The position numbers and the translations under genes were made by a program. A model generated the notes under the pieces. It did no database searches and was not told the origin of the DNA. It saw only the letters and a list, made by a program, of their open reading frames with translations. This document shows, piece after piece, positions 1 through 7,415 of a stretch of 7,415 nucleotides of DNA. The first letter of the stretch is position 1. The number at the start of each line of letters is the position of its first letter. The DNA is from an uncultured Bacteroidota bacterium (GTDB lineage: Bacteria > Bacteroidota > Bacteroidia > B-17B0 > Aurantibacillaceae), in NCBI GenBank assembly GCA_903923915.1, contig CAIXZI010000337.1, forward strand, positions 1 to 7,415. Reading direction: 5' to 3'.

Positions 1-1152
1 ATAGAAATTCTTAATATGTAAAGCATCAAACAACTTTATTCCTGCTTGAATTCCAAAATTAGTGTTTCCTTTATAAGAACCATCATACATAAACTGTCCG
101 TAGAAAGAGGTTTTTTTAAATGGTTTTATTTCCCAACCTCCTCCTTCAATAATATGATTAGCGTTGTTAAAGCCATATGCAGCCAAGTTTGTAAAAATTA
201 CAGGATTTGCATACAACACATTTAAGTGCATTACATTATTAGCATCGGTTGCCTGCCATATCAAACCCTGAAAAGCATAAAAATTTATTTTTTTAGTTAT
301 CTGCCAGCTTACTTGCTGAAACGAAGCTGCTTTTTTTTGATAGATTCTTTCTGTGCCAACAGGTATTTTTGTTCCACCATCACTTAAATTCATAAGCAAG
401 GCATACGTTTGCGTGTATTGCACTTTTTGTTTGAAGGAGTTTGCCGTTAATTGCAAATAAGGATAATTGAAGGCATTATCGCTCAATAATAAAGATCGAT
501 AACCAACCCCTACTTTTTGTTTACCTGTTCCTAAACGAATGGAAAAGTTTTTACTTGCCTGATAATGCACCACACCATTAGCCATTGCATAATCAAAACC
601 ATCTTTTTTAAATTGCTTCCACCTGCCTTGTCCGGGAACGATTAAAGTAGCGTTGCAATAATTTTTTAAATAAGTGGGAAATGTAGATTGGTTTTCGAAA
701 AAGGAGGTTTCGAAAATAAATTTTTTACCAATTTGCCCTTTTATCCAAGCACCACGTGTGTTGTTTGTAAAGTGTTCTTTAATCGCATCTTTCTCGTCTT
801 TACCAAAACTAAAATTAAACACCGGATTAATACTGAGGTTAAATTTTCTATCATACCCCGATGATTTATCAATGTATTTTACTTTTAATAAATCGTCATA
901 AAAAACTTTATCAAAAAAAAGATCATCGCCGGGTTTTAAATGTTTAAAAGTATCAGGCGGCACATCTTTATAAATAAGAGGCTGCATTGATGAGTGCACA
1001 ATAGTAGAAGTATCTGTAAAAATGCCTTTTTGACGTGGTAAATCAAAAAAATAATCGGGTGGATATAAAATAGATTGAGCTTTAGAGAAATTAATATTTA
1101 ATAGGAAACAGGAAATGAGAAGTAAAAAAAAATTATGTTTTAAAAAGTTCAT
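1..1152 (-). CDS. Wzi/RemB-family outer-membrane protein (capsule assembly), 5' part only
   Basis: Reading leftward from the ATG at 1152 there are 384 codons without a stop, and the gene runs off the left edge. Residues 1-25 form a signal peptide (basic start, hydrophobic core at about 8-20, 'FSKA|Q' cleavage site). The rest is rich in alternating aromatic and polar residues, as in an outer-membrane beta-barrel. The best family marker is at about residues 208-235, including 'GVGYRSLLLSDNAFNYPYL', which resembles the conserved core of the Wzi capsule-assembly family and of the gliding-related RemB proteins of Bacteroidota. Family members have roughly 500-600 residues, so the C-terminal part is probably missing from the window. 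Wzi proteins sit in the outer membrane and help attach or organise surface polysaccharide. The start lies 7 bp after the fcl stop, so the gene is probably translated together with fcl, and the gmd-fcl context supports a polysaccharide role. No Shine-Dalgarno sequence is present. The family was assigned from remembered motifs; whether the job is capsule assembly or motility is inference. Confidence 0.75.
   Translation of the reverse strand, partial: MNFLKHNFFLLLISCFLLNINFSKAQSILYPPDYFFDLPRQKGIFTDTSTIVHSSMQPLIYKDVPPDTFKHLKPGDDLFFDKVFYDDLLKVKYIDKSSGYDRKFNLSINPVFNFSFGKDEKDAIKEHFTNNTRGAWIKGQIGKKFIFETSFFENQSTFPTYLKNYCNATLIVPGQGRWKQFKKDGFDYAMANGVVHYQASKNFSIRLGTGKQKVGVGYRSLLLSDNAFNYPYLQLTANSFKQKVQYTQTYALLMNLSDGGTKIPVGTERIYQKKAASFQQVSWQITKKINFYAFQGLIWQATDANNVMHLNVLYANPVIFTNLAAYGFNNANHIIEGGGWEIKPFKKTSFYGQFMYDGSYKGNTNFGIQAGIKLFDALHIKNFY
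1124..1132. repeat. Nine-base homopolymer (T9 on the coding strand) in the wzi-like signal peptide
   Basis: Nine consecutive A on the plus strand read as T9 in the minus-strand wzi-like gene, across codons 7-10 (Asn-Phe-Phe-Leu). A change of one base during replication would shift the frame within the signal peptide and abolish the product. The tract is certain, but phase variation is only a possibility because the DNA is AT-rich and such runs can arise by chance. Confidence 0.3.
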
Positions 1153-1159
1153 TTTCGTT

Positions 1160-2101
1160 TTAAACAACACGCATGTGTTTATTCAATTTAAACTCGGCAT
1201 ACACACTTTTAATTCCTTCTTCTAAATTTATTTTGTGAGTCCAACCTAAACTATGCAAGTAAGATACATCCATTAATTTACGAGGCGTGCCATCAGGCTT
1301 AGTAGTATCAAAAATTAATTCGCCTTTAAAACCAACAATATCTTTAATTAATAAGGCAAGCTCTTTAATACTCACATCAGTACCGACACCAAGGTTTACA
1401 AATTTTTCTTCGCTGTAGTTTTTCATTAAATAAACACACGCATCCGCCATATCATCTGCATGCATAAATTCCCTACGAGGAACACCTGTGCCCCACACAG
1501 TAACCGAAGGCGCTTTACTTTCTGTCGCGTCATGAAATTTACGAAGCAACGCCGGAAACACATGCGAGTTATTTAAATCGTAATTATCATTTGGTCCGTA
1601 TAAATTAGTTGGCATTACTGAAATAAAATTACAGCCATATTGTTTATGGTATGATTCGCACATTTTTATGCCCGCAATTTTTGCAATGGCATAAGGTTCA
1701 TTGGTATATTCAAGTGCACCTGTAAGTAAGTATTCTTCTTTTAAAGGTTGTGGCGCTAATTTTGGATAGATACAAGATGAACCCAAAAACATTAATTTTT
1801 TTACCTTGTTTTTATAGGCTGCATGAATGATGTTATTCTGCACCATTAAATTTTCGTAAATAAAATCAGCACGATACGTAGTATTTGCCTGAATACCACC
1901 CACTTTAGCAGCAGCTAAAAAAACATATTCAGGTTTTTCTTCTTCAAAAAAAGAATCAACATCTTTTTGAATACATAAATTAAGTTCCTGACGAGTTCTG
2001 TAAATTATATTGGTAAACCCTTTTGCTTTTAAGTTTCGCATAAGTGCACTACCCACCATACCTCTGTGTCCTGCAATATATATTTTTGAAGAAAACTCCA
2101 T
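1160..2101 (-). CDS. fcl: GDP-L-fucose synthase (GDP-4-keto-6-deoxymannose epimerase/reductase)
   Basis: This cytoplasmic enzyme performs the last step of GDP-L-fucose synthesis: it epimerises GDP-4-keto-6-deoxy-D-mannose at C3 and C5, then reduces the C4 keto group with NADPH. The 313-residue protein is full length for the family and aligns by eye with E. coli Fcl almost end to end. Visible landmarks are the Rossmann motif G11-x-x-G14-x-x-G17 in '[10 protein letters not shown]', 'LAAAKVGGI' near 62-70, the catalytic Ser in 'FLGSSCIYP' (S108, with C110 equivalent to the E. coli catalytic cysteine), and Y137-x-x-x-K141 in '[12 protein letters not shown]'. H180 in '[11 protein letters not shown]' matches the catalytic histidine, and '[13 protein letters not shown]' lies near 268-280. 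All key residues are intact. The ATG at 2101 follows the gmd stop by 2 bp, so it is almost certainly co-transcribed and coupled with gmd, which makes its substrate. Confidence 0.97.
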   Translation of the reverse strand: MEFSSKIYIAGHRGMVGSALMRNLKAKGFTNIIYRTRQELNLCIQKDVDSFFEEEKPEYVFLAAAKVGGIQANTTYRADFIYENLMVQNNIIHAAYKNKVKKLMFLGSSCIYPKLAPQPLKEEYLLTGALEYTNEPYAIAKIAGIKMCESYHKQYGCNFISVMPTNLYGPNDNYDLNNSHVFPALLRKFHDATESKAPSVTVWGTGVPRREFMHADDMADACVYLMKNYSEEKFVNLGVGTDVSIKELALLIKDIVGFKGELIFDTTKPDGTPRKLMDVSYLHSLGWTHKINLEEGIKSVYAEFKLNKHMRVV

Positions 2102-2103
2102 GC

Positions 2104-3192
2104 TTACTCGTTCTGATTAAGAATAGAATGCCCGTGTTCTGATAAAAGTTTGTCGCGCCTAAATAATTCAACATCAGCCGCAACCATCTCTTTACAAAGT
2201 TGTTGTACCGTATGTTTAGGTTCCCAACCTAATTTGGCTTTAGCTTTGCTATAATCGCCAATAAGTAATTCAACTTCAGCCGGACGAAAATAACGCTCAT
2301 CAACTTCAACTAAAATAGCACCTGTTTTTTTATCTATCCCTTTTTCATCAACACCGTTTCCCTTCCACTCAATAGCAACACCAGTTTCTGCAAAAGACAT
2401 TTCTATAAAAGAACGTACAGATATTTTTTTATTTGTAGCTAATACAAAATCATCGGCTTCGCTGTGTTGCAAGATGCGCCACATACCTTCTACATAATCT
2501 TTTGCATGCCCCCAATCGCGCTCTGAATCAAGATTTCCTATAAATAGATTTTTTTGTAAGCCCAAACTAATTTTTGCAACAGCGCGTGTAATTTTACGTG
2601 TAACAAATGTTTCGCCTCGTAACGGACTTTCATGATTAAATAAAATGCCGTTTGAAGCAAACATGCCATAAGATTCTCGGTAATTTTTGGTGATCCAAAA
2701 AGCATACAATTTAGCAACCCCATACGGACTACGCGGATAAAAAGGTGTTGTTTCTGTTTGAGGAATTTCTTGTACCAAGCCATACATTTCGCTGGTAGAA
2801 GCCTGGTAAAAACGTGTTTTCTTTTCCAAGCCTGCAATACGAATAGCTTCCAATAAGCGAAGTGTACCAATAGCATCTGCATTGGCAGTATATTCAGGTG
2901 TTTCAAAACTAACTTTTACGTGCGATTGCGCTGCCAGGTTGTAAATTTCATCCGGTTTAATATCGCTTACCAAGCGAATAAGATTGGTAGAATCTGTTAA
3001 ATCGCCATGATGCAAAAAGAATTTCACCCCTTTTTCATGATAATCTTGATACAAATGATCTATACGAGCCGTGTTAAACATAGAGCTGCGGCGTTTTACA
3101 CCATGCACTATATATCCCTTTGCTAATAAAAGTTCAGCCAAGTAAGCCCCATCTTGTCCTGTAATTCCTGTAATTAAAGCTATTTTACTCAT
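2104..3192 (-). CDS. gmd: GDP-mannose 4,6-dehydratase
   Basis: This cytoplasmic, NADP-dependent short-chain dehydrogenase/reductase enzyme converts GDP-D-mannose to GDP-4-keto-6-deoxy-D-mannose, the committed step toward GDP-L-fucose (and, with other partners, GDP-rhamnose, GDP-colitose or GDP-perosamine). The protein has 362 residues, the usual length. It begins with the dinucleotide-binding motif G9-x-x-G12-x-x-G15 ('[14 protein letters not shown]'), followed by '[15 protein letters not shown]' at 34-48, '[10 protein letters not shown]' at 62-71 and '[14 protein letters not shown]' at 84-97. The active site is complete: T133 and E135 in 'ASTSEMYG', and Y157/K161 in '[10 protein letters not shown]'. 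'[16 protein letters not shown]' (186-201) and '[14 protein letters not shown]' (225-238) are also characteristic of Gmd. It is the first gene of a minus-strand operon with fcl 2 bp downstream. No Shine-Dalgarno sequence precedes the ATG, as is usual in this phylum. The fcl partner makes GDP-fucose the expected end product. Confidence 0.98.
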   Translation of the reverse strand: MSKIALITGITGQDGAYLAELLLAKGYIVHGVKRRSSMFNTARIDHLYQDYHEKGVKFFLHHGDLTDSTNLIRLVSDIKPDEIYNLAAQSHVKVSFETPEYTANADAIGTLRLLEAIRIAGLEKKTRFYQASTSEMYGLVQEIPQTETTPFYPRSPYGVAKLYAFWITKNYRESYGMFASNGILFNHESPLRGETFVTRKITRAVAKISLGLQKNLFIGNLDSERDWGHAKDYVEGMWRILQHSEADDFVLATNKKISVRSFIEMSFAETGVAIEWKGNGVDEKGIDKKTGAILVEVDERYFRPAEVELLIGDYSKAKAKLGWEPKHTVQQLCKEMVAADVELFRRDKLLSEHGHSILNQNE

Positions 3193-3277
3193 AGTAAATA
3201 ATAACTACAATAATACGAATAATTTTTGTGACATTTTTTATGCCACTATCCCTATTTTAGCGTCTTTTACAACTGCT
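3193..3277. promoter_or_regulatory. Divergent intergenic region, probable back-to-back promoters
   Basis: These 85 bp separate two divergent start codons, so promoters for both directions should lie here or extend into the genes. Bacteroidota promoters have a -7 box TAnnTTTG and a -33 TTTG. On the plus strand TATTTTAG at 3253-3260 matches 5 of 6 fixed positions, with a TTTG at 3225-3228 slightly too far upstream (24 bp spacer). On the minus strand TATTATTG (3208-3215) also matches 5 of 6, but I see no -33 partner. Either would leave a very short leader. AT-rich sequence makes chance matches likely, so the region is a sound inference but the boxes are tentative. Confidence 0.3.
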
Positions 3278-5719
3278 TTGAAAAAGATAATTGCATACTT
3301 TTTATTTCTGTTTTTTGCTTTTGCAGCAAAGGCTCAAACTATTCAAGGGAGAGTTGTAGATGCAAATTCAAACCAAAATTTACCCTTTGTTAGTTTGCTT
3401 ATAAAAAACACGCAAACGGGTGTACTTACTGATATTGACGGCAAATTCAGCTTAGATATTTCAGGCGCTCAAAATGCGGAAATAGAAATTTCGTATTTAG
3501 GATATATAATGCAAACTCTTTCTGTAAGCTCGTTTCACGAATCTGGTAAAATTATCATCAAACTGAAACCACAAGCATTTTCATTGCAGGAAATTAGTGT
3601 ACTGGCAAAAGAAAATCCAGCGCATCGTATTATTAAAAAGGCAACTAAAAATCGCCCAATAAATAATCCCGAAAAAATGCACTCGTTTACCTATACAAGT
3701 TACACTAAGTTTTTTGTTACAGCTGATATAAAAGCTAGTATTGACAGTGTTTCTACAACAGACACATCACTTTCTGCCGCCGATAAATTTTTTAAAAATC
3801 AACATTTATTTTTGATAGAATCTGTTACGAAACGTGAGTTTTTAAAACCTGATAAAAACCATGAAACCGTTTTAGCATCCAGGGTTTCGGGCTTAAAAAA
3901 TTCGCCTTTCGCACTGTTGGCAACACAATTGCAATCGTTTAGTTTTTATGATGATTTTATTACTGTTTTAGATGAAAAATACCTGAATCCTTTAAGCGAA
4001 GGAAGCACGCGCAAATATTTTTTTCTGTTAGAAGACACCTTGTATAATGGTAAGGATACTGTTTTTGTGATTTCTTTTGAGCCAAAAAAAGATAAAAATT
4101 TTGATGCCATGAAAGGCGTTTTATATATCAATACAAATACCTACGCCATACAAAACGTAATTGCAGAACCTTATAGAAAAAACAAAACTATTAGCATTAA
4201 AATACAGCAACAGTATGAGTTTATCGAGGGAAAACAATGGTTTCCGGTGCAGTTAAATACCGATTGGATTTGGAATAACGCCGTAGCGAGCAATAAAGAT
4301 TCTACTAAAAAAGCAAATTTAAAATCGGTTAGCAGAACCTATATAAAGGATATTGTTTTAAACCCCGAATTGAAAAAGAAAATCTTTAGCGAAGTTGAAG
4401 TTGAGATGGGTAAGCATGCAGATAAACAAGATGAAACCTTTTGGAATCAGTACCGCACAGATACCTTAAATGCAAAGGATAGAAAGACCTATCACACTAT
4501 AGACAGTATTGGCAAAGAAAATAATTATGAAAAAAAGTTTAAGCTTTTAGAAGCTGTTTTAACCAATAAAGTTGCCATAAAATTTATTGATTTAAACTTG
4601 GATAAAATTTTAAAATTTAATAATTATGAAGGTACTCGATTAGGGCTTGGCTTGCACACAAACAATAAATTAAGTAAAGCATTTACCATTGGAGGCTATG
4701 CCGGATACGGCTTTAAAGACAAGGCCTGGAAATATGGCGGAGACGCATCTGTTTTTATATGGAGAAAAAAAGAGCTTACTTTTAATGCGCTTTATCAAAA
4801 AGATTTAGTTGAATTGGCTGGAACCAATTTTTTTGAAAATACACGCTCCATTCTTTCTTCAGAAATATATAGAGATGTGTATGTTTCTAAATTTGATCAT
4901 CTTGAAAAATACCAGGCTGGATTTAGCTTTAGAGCATTAAAATATTTAAGAACAAATATTTTTGTAAACCACCAGCAACGATACGGCAACACACTTTATA
5001 AATATACCGCAAACGATGGAACAACTATTACAAGAGATACCTTTAATTTTAATGAAATAGGTGTGCAGTTTAAATATTTGTATAAAGAAAAATTTATTCA
5101 AACCATGAATAATAAACTTTCTTTAGGAAGTGATTATCCGGTGTTTTATGCCAACATAACAAAAGGGTTTAACCAACCTTTTTTTAACCAAGCAGGTAAT
5201 TTTGATTATTGGAAATTTGATGTAAAAATGGATGCCCAAAAACACTTTAAAACCATTGGTACTGCTTATGTGCAAGTGGTTGCAGGTAAAATAATAGGCA
5301 ATTTACCTTATACGATGTTATACAATATGAGGGGTTCTAATTATGGAGGCTTTAACGTATCGGCTATTAATAGTTTTGAAACAATGGGCTTGAATAAATT
5401 TGCATCGGATCAATTTGCGGCTTTATTTTTTAATCATAACATTGGCCGGTTTTTAAAACCCCGCAAAAAATTTAATCCTGAAATTGAATTGGTGCATAAT
5501 ATGGGCATAGGCACTATTAATCATCCCGAAAACATCTATAATGTATCGGTAAAAAGTTTGGAGAAAGGTTATTTTGAAAGCGGATTCCGCCTTTTACATA
5601 TTCTTAAAATAAACTATACAACCCTTGGTGTAGGCGCTTTTTATAGATATGGCGCGTATGAAAATCCAAAAGTTACCGATAATTTAGCCGTTAAATTAGT
5701 GTTGAGTATTAAGCTATAG
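3278..5719 (+). CDS. DUF5686 / carboxypeptidase-regulatory-like outer-membrane protein
   Basis: The 813-residue protein has a typical exported start: MKK, a hydrophobic core to about residue 17, and a signal peptidase I site 'AKA|Q' at 19/20. Residues about 21-97 form a carboxypeptidase-regulatory-like beta-sandwich ('IQGRVVDANSNQNLPFVSL', then 'GVLTDIDGKFSLDI' and 'EISYLGY'), a module also found at the N terminus of many TonB-dependent receptors. The remainder matches the Bacteroidota DUF5686 family. A periplasmic segment runs to about 430, then 'NNYEGTRLGLGLHTN' (448-462) and 'YAGYGFKDKAWKYGGD' (474-489) open a C-terminal region of aromatic-rich beta-strands ending in 'LAVKLVLSIKL', as in an outer-membrane barrel. 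The length is typical for the family. The start codon is TTG. There is no in-frame ATG before the signal peptide and the next Met lies past residue 70, so TTG is the sensible start. No plug domain or TonB box is seen, so it is not an ordinary TonB-dependent receptor. Function is unknown. It appears monocistronic, with convergent genes downstream. Confidence 0.85.
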   Translation: MKKIIAYFLFLFFAFAAKAQTIQGRVVDANSNQNLPFVSLLIKNTQTGVLTDIDGKFSLDISGAQNAEIEISYLGYIMQTLSVSSFHESGKIIIKLKPQAFSLQEISVLAKENPAHRIIKKATKNRPINNPEKMHSFTYTSYTKFFVTADIKASIDSVSTTDTSLSAADKFFKNQHLFLIESVTKREFLKPDKNHETVLASRVSGLKNSPFALLATQLQSFSFYDDFITVLDEKYLNPLSEGSTRKYFFLLEDTLYNGKDTVFVISFEPKKDKNFDAMKGVLYINTNTYAIQNVIAEPYRKNKTISIKIQQQYEFIEGKQWFPVQLNTDWIWNNAVASNKDSTKKANLKSVSRTYIKDIVLNPELKKKIFSEVEVEMGKHADKQDETFWNQYRTDTLNAKDRKTYHTIDSIGKENNYEKKFKLLEAVLTNKVAIKFIDLNLDKILKFNNYEGTRLGLGLHTNNKLSKAFTIGGYAGYGFKDKAWKYGGDASVFIWRKKELTFNALYQKDLVELAGTNFFENTRSILSSEIYRDVYVSKFDHLEKYQAGFSFRALKYLRTNIFVNHQQRYGNTLYKYTANDGTTITRDTFNFNEIGVQFKYLYKEKFIQTMNNKLSLGSDYPVFYANITKGFNQPFFNQAGNFDYWKFDVKMDAQKHFKTIGTAYVQVVAGKIIGNLPYTMLYNMRGSNYGGFNVSAINSFETMGLNKFASDQFAALFFNHNIGRFLKPRKKFNPEIELVHNMGIGTINHPENIYNVSVKSLEKGYFESGFRLLHILKINYTTLGVGAFYRYGAYENPKVTDNLAVKLVLSIKL

Positions 5720-5742
5720 TTTATCAACCAAAACTAATTTCA

Positions 5743-7179
5743 TTACCTCCATCCACCACCTAATGCCCTATAAATATTAACATTGGCATTCATTTGTTGT
5801 TTTTTGGTTTCAATCAATTCAAATTTTGATTCTAAAGCATCACGCTGGGTTAATAGCACCTCCATGTAATCTGCTCTGGCCGATCTAAAAAGACTTATAG
5901 AAATAGCTGTAGATTGGGTTAGCGCTTCTACTTGTTTTGTTTTTAAATCGTAACTTTTTGCAAGGTTACTAATGTTTGATAGTTGATTTACAACTTCAAT
6001 ATGCGCTTTTAAAATGGTTTGTTCGTAATTATAAACAGCCTGTATTTGCTTTGAGTTAGCTGAATAATAATTTGCTTTTATAGCACTTCTGTTAATTAAC
6101 GGTGCCATTAAATCGCCGGCTAAAGAATAGAGTAAGGATGTGGGTGTTTTTATTAGATATTTTGGATCAAATGAGGCATAACCTATTCCGGCGGTAAGCA
6201 TTAAGGATGGATAAAATTGAGCTTTAGCAACTTTTACATCTAATTTAGAGGCTGTTAACGCTTGTTCGGCTTGTCTTACATCTGGTCGGTTTGATAAAAC
6301 CTGTGAAGGAATACCTGCATGAATAACATCGGGTACTAAACTTATAAAAGCAGTAGAATTTCTTGTAACAGGCTGTGAAAATCTTCCTACTAAAAAATTA
6401 ATTCTATTTTCTGTTTCTATTATTTGCTGCGAAATGTAAAACTGGCGACTTTGATTTTTTAATACTTCGGCTTCAAATTTACGCACAGCTAACTCCGTAA
6501 CGCGGGCAGATATTTTTTCAAGCTTTACCATTTCCAAGGCATTTTGCTGCACTTTAATATTGGCTTCTAATATTTCTAACTGATTGTCTAAAGCCATTAA
6601 TTCGTAATATGAATTGGCTATTTCAGAAATCAATTGAGTAACCATAAAATTTTTACCTTCAATACTGGATAGATATTTGGCTACAGCGGCATTTTTAGCA
6701 TTATGTAGTTTTTTCCAAATATCAATCTCCCACGATGCGTTAATACCAATACCATAATTGGGTAAAATTTCAGGTATTTGTTGTCCGGGTTTAATAGGCA
6801 GGTTAGCATCAACAGCGCCATCTCTGCTATATGTCGCAGATTTGTCAAAACCGGCTCCGGCTCCAATGCCAACGTATGGCAAGTAAGCTCCTCTTCGGCC
6901 GCGCACTTCGTTTTTAGCAATATTAATTTCCTGTAAAACAATGTTTAATTCCTGGTTATTTTTTAACGCAGTATCAATTAATGCAACAAGATTTGGATCG
7001 GTAAAAAAATCTTTCCATTTTGTTTTTGCTGTATTGATGCTATCCTGCGAACCGCTATAACCGGCCGGAACTGTTTTATTCTCTTTTCTTTGGGTTAGAG
7101 ATGCCGGTAATTTACAAGCAGTGTACATCAAAGACATACAGGCTATTACTACATATATAAATATTTTATTTTTATGCAT
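5743..7179 (-). CDS. Outer-membrane efflux channel lipoprotein, TolC/NodT (OprM-like) family
   Basis: This is the outer-membrane exit duct of a tripartite RND efflux pump. The 478-residue protein (from the ATG at 7179) is full length and carries the two-repeat OEP architecture. Repeat one covers about 55-260, with 'WKDFFTDPNLVALIDTAL' at 55-72 and the signature 'SWEIDIWKKL' at 149-158. Repeat two covers about 285-475, with 'LSNRPDVRQAEQAL' at 296-309, 'AKAQFYPSLML' at 318-328, 'YMEVLLTQRDALES' at 438-451 and the family's C-terminal 'YRALGGGW' just before the stop. Long helical stretches between these form the periplasmic tunnel. The N terminus is a lipoprotein signal with C22 in 'LMYTAC' as the likely lipidated residue; Tyr at -3 is not ideal, and C14 is a weaker alternative. 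A GTG at 7188 would add three residues, but the ATG gives a cleaner signal peptide and an 8-nt overlap with the permease stop, typical of translational coupling. The transported substrate cannot be told. Confidence 0.93.
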   Translation of the reverse strand: MHKNKIFIYVVIACMSLMYTACKLPASLTQRKENKTVPAGYSGSQDSINTAKTKWKDFFTDPNLVALIDTALKNNQELNIVLQEINIAKNEVRGRRGAYLPYVGIGAGAGFDKSATYSRDGAVDANLPIKPGQQIPEILPNYGIGINASWEIDIWKKLHNAKNAAVAKYLSSIEGKNFMVTQLISEIANSYYELMALDNQLEILEANIKVQQNALEMVKLEKISARVTELAVRKFEAEVLKNQSRQFYISQQIIETENRINFLVGRFSQPVTRNSTAFISLVPDVIHAGIPSQVLSNRPDVRQAEQALTASKLDVKVAKAQFYPSLMLTAGIGYASFDPKYLIKTPTSLLYSLAGDLMAPLINRSAIKANYYSANSKQIQAVYNYEQTILKAHIEVVNQLSNISNLAKSYDLKTKQVEALTQSTAISISLFRSARADYMEVLLTQRDALESKFELIETKKQQMNANVNIYRALGGGWR

Positions 7180-7415
7180 GATTATCACTTTCTGTTGTTT
7201 GTGGAAAAGAATCTATTGTGTGAACAAATCCTTCTGTTAAAGAACCTTCTTCTTCGTTTTTTATCATTTTTCTGCCTTCGGCCATACTACCAAAAATGTA
7301 ATACAAACCTGGAACGATAATTACGCCAAAAATTGTCCCGAAAAGCATACCTCCCAATGCAGATGAACCAATGGTGCGATTACCGATAGCACCTGCGCCA
7401 TGTGCAAATACTAAT
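7172..7415 (-). CDS. RND efflux permease (AcrB/HAE1-like), C-terminal 80 residues only
   Basis: The reading frame enters from the right edge and ends at TAA (7172-7174), giving 80 residues. The first part, 'LVFAHGAGAIGNRTIGSSAL' followed by 'GGMLFGTIFGVIIVPGLYYI', matches the end of AcrB-type permeases: the loop 'P-L-V-x-x-x-G-A-G', then the last transmembrane helix containing a 'GGM...VP' pattern. After the helix (to about residue 45) comes a hydrophilic tail of about 35 residues rich in acidic and Ser/Thr residues, expected in the cytoplasm. It overlaps the start of the outer-membrane channel by 8 nt. Permeases of this family have about 1,000-1,050 residues, so most of the gene lies outside, probably preceded by a periplasmic adaptor gene. 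An internal TTG at 7357 could give a 61-residue reading, but the open frame continues upstream with family-consistent sequence, so this is not a separate small gene. Confidence 0.88.
   Translation of the reverse strand, partial: LVFAHGAGAIGNRTIGSSALGGMLFGTIFGVIIVPGLYYIFGSMAEGRKMIKNEEEGSLTEGFVHTIDSFPQTTESDNHA

Noticed and set aside
674..901. A 75-codon plus-strand reading frame
   Set aside because: It lies wholly antisense to the wzi-like gene, has no family resemblance, and its open state is explained by the opposite-strand coding sequence.
2538..2906. A 122-codon minus-strand reading frame
   Set aside because: It is an out-of-frame shadow inside gmd, whose own frame carries all catalytic motifs.
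3193..3220. Repeated AATAATA-like units upstream of gmd
   Set aside because: They look like simple AT-rich sequence; unit spacing and sequence are irregular, so I do not call an operator or repeat.
3946..4131. A 61-codon minus-strand reading frame
   Set aside because: It is antisense to the DUF5686 gene, is of low complexity, and has no start context or family signal.
5717..5736. Possible terminator hairpin between the convergent genes (TAGTTT at 5717-5722 pairing with AAACTA at 5731-5736)
   Set aside because: The stem has six pairs with only one G-C, an 8-base loop and no clear U-tract, so it is too weak to call.
6681..6941. An 86-codon minus-strand reading frame
   Set aside because: It is an out-of-frame shadow inside the outer-membrane efflux channel gene.

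Overview
The window is AT-rich, densely coding chromosomal DNA that looks like a member of the Bacteroidota. The evidence is the protein set: a carboxypeptidase-regulatory-like/DUF5686 outer-membrane protein, a Wzi/RemB-like outer-membrane protein, and a NodT-type efflux lipoprotein of the Bacteroidota kind. Mature N termini begin with Gln after an 'AKA|Q' or 'SKA|Q' signal-peptidase site, and there are no Shine-Dalgarno sequences. I cannot place it below phylum with confidence. There are six genes, two of them cut by the window edges, and no non-coding stretch reaches 100 bases.

Left block, minus strand (1-3192). Three genes are read right to left: gmd (GDP-mannose 4,6-dehydratase), fcl (GDP-L-fucose synthase) and a 5' fragment of a Wzi/RemB-family outer-membrane protein. 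The gaps are 2 and 7 bp, so this is almost certainly one transcript starting at gmd. Gmd and Fcl convert GDP-mannose to GDP-L-fucose by way of GDP-4-keto-6-deoxymannose. The third product is of the family that places or organises polysaccharide at the outer membrane. Together they point to a fucose-containing surface glycan, although no glycosyltransferase, flippase or polymerase is visible here.

Middle, plus strand (3278-5719). This is a single gene of 813 codons, divergent from gmd across 85 bp. It encodes a secreted outer-membrane protein with an N-terminal carboxypeptidase-regulatory-like beta-sandwich and a C-terminal DUF5686 beta-barrel region. It starts with TTG. Its precise function is unknown.

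Right block, minus strand (5743-7415). This is the end of an RND-type tripartite efflux operon: the C-terminal 80 residues of the inner-membrane permease, overlapping by 8 nt the start of a complete TolC/NodT-type outer-membrane channel lipoprotein. The periplasmic adaptor is probably off the right edge. The efflux operon converges on the DUF5686 gene with only 23 bp between stop codons.

I see no mobile element, RNA gene, CRISPR array or clearly new system. The most useful leads are the compact gmd-fcl-wzi-like arrangement and a T9 tract in the signal-peptide codons of the wzi-like gene.
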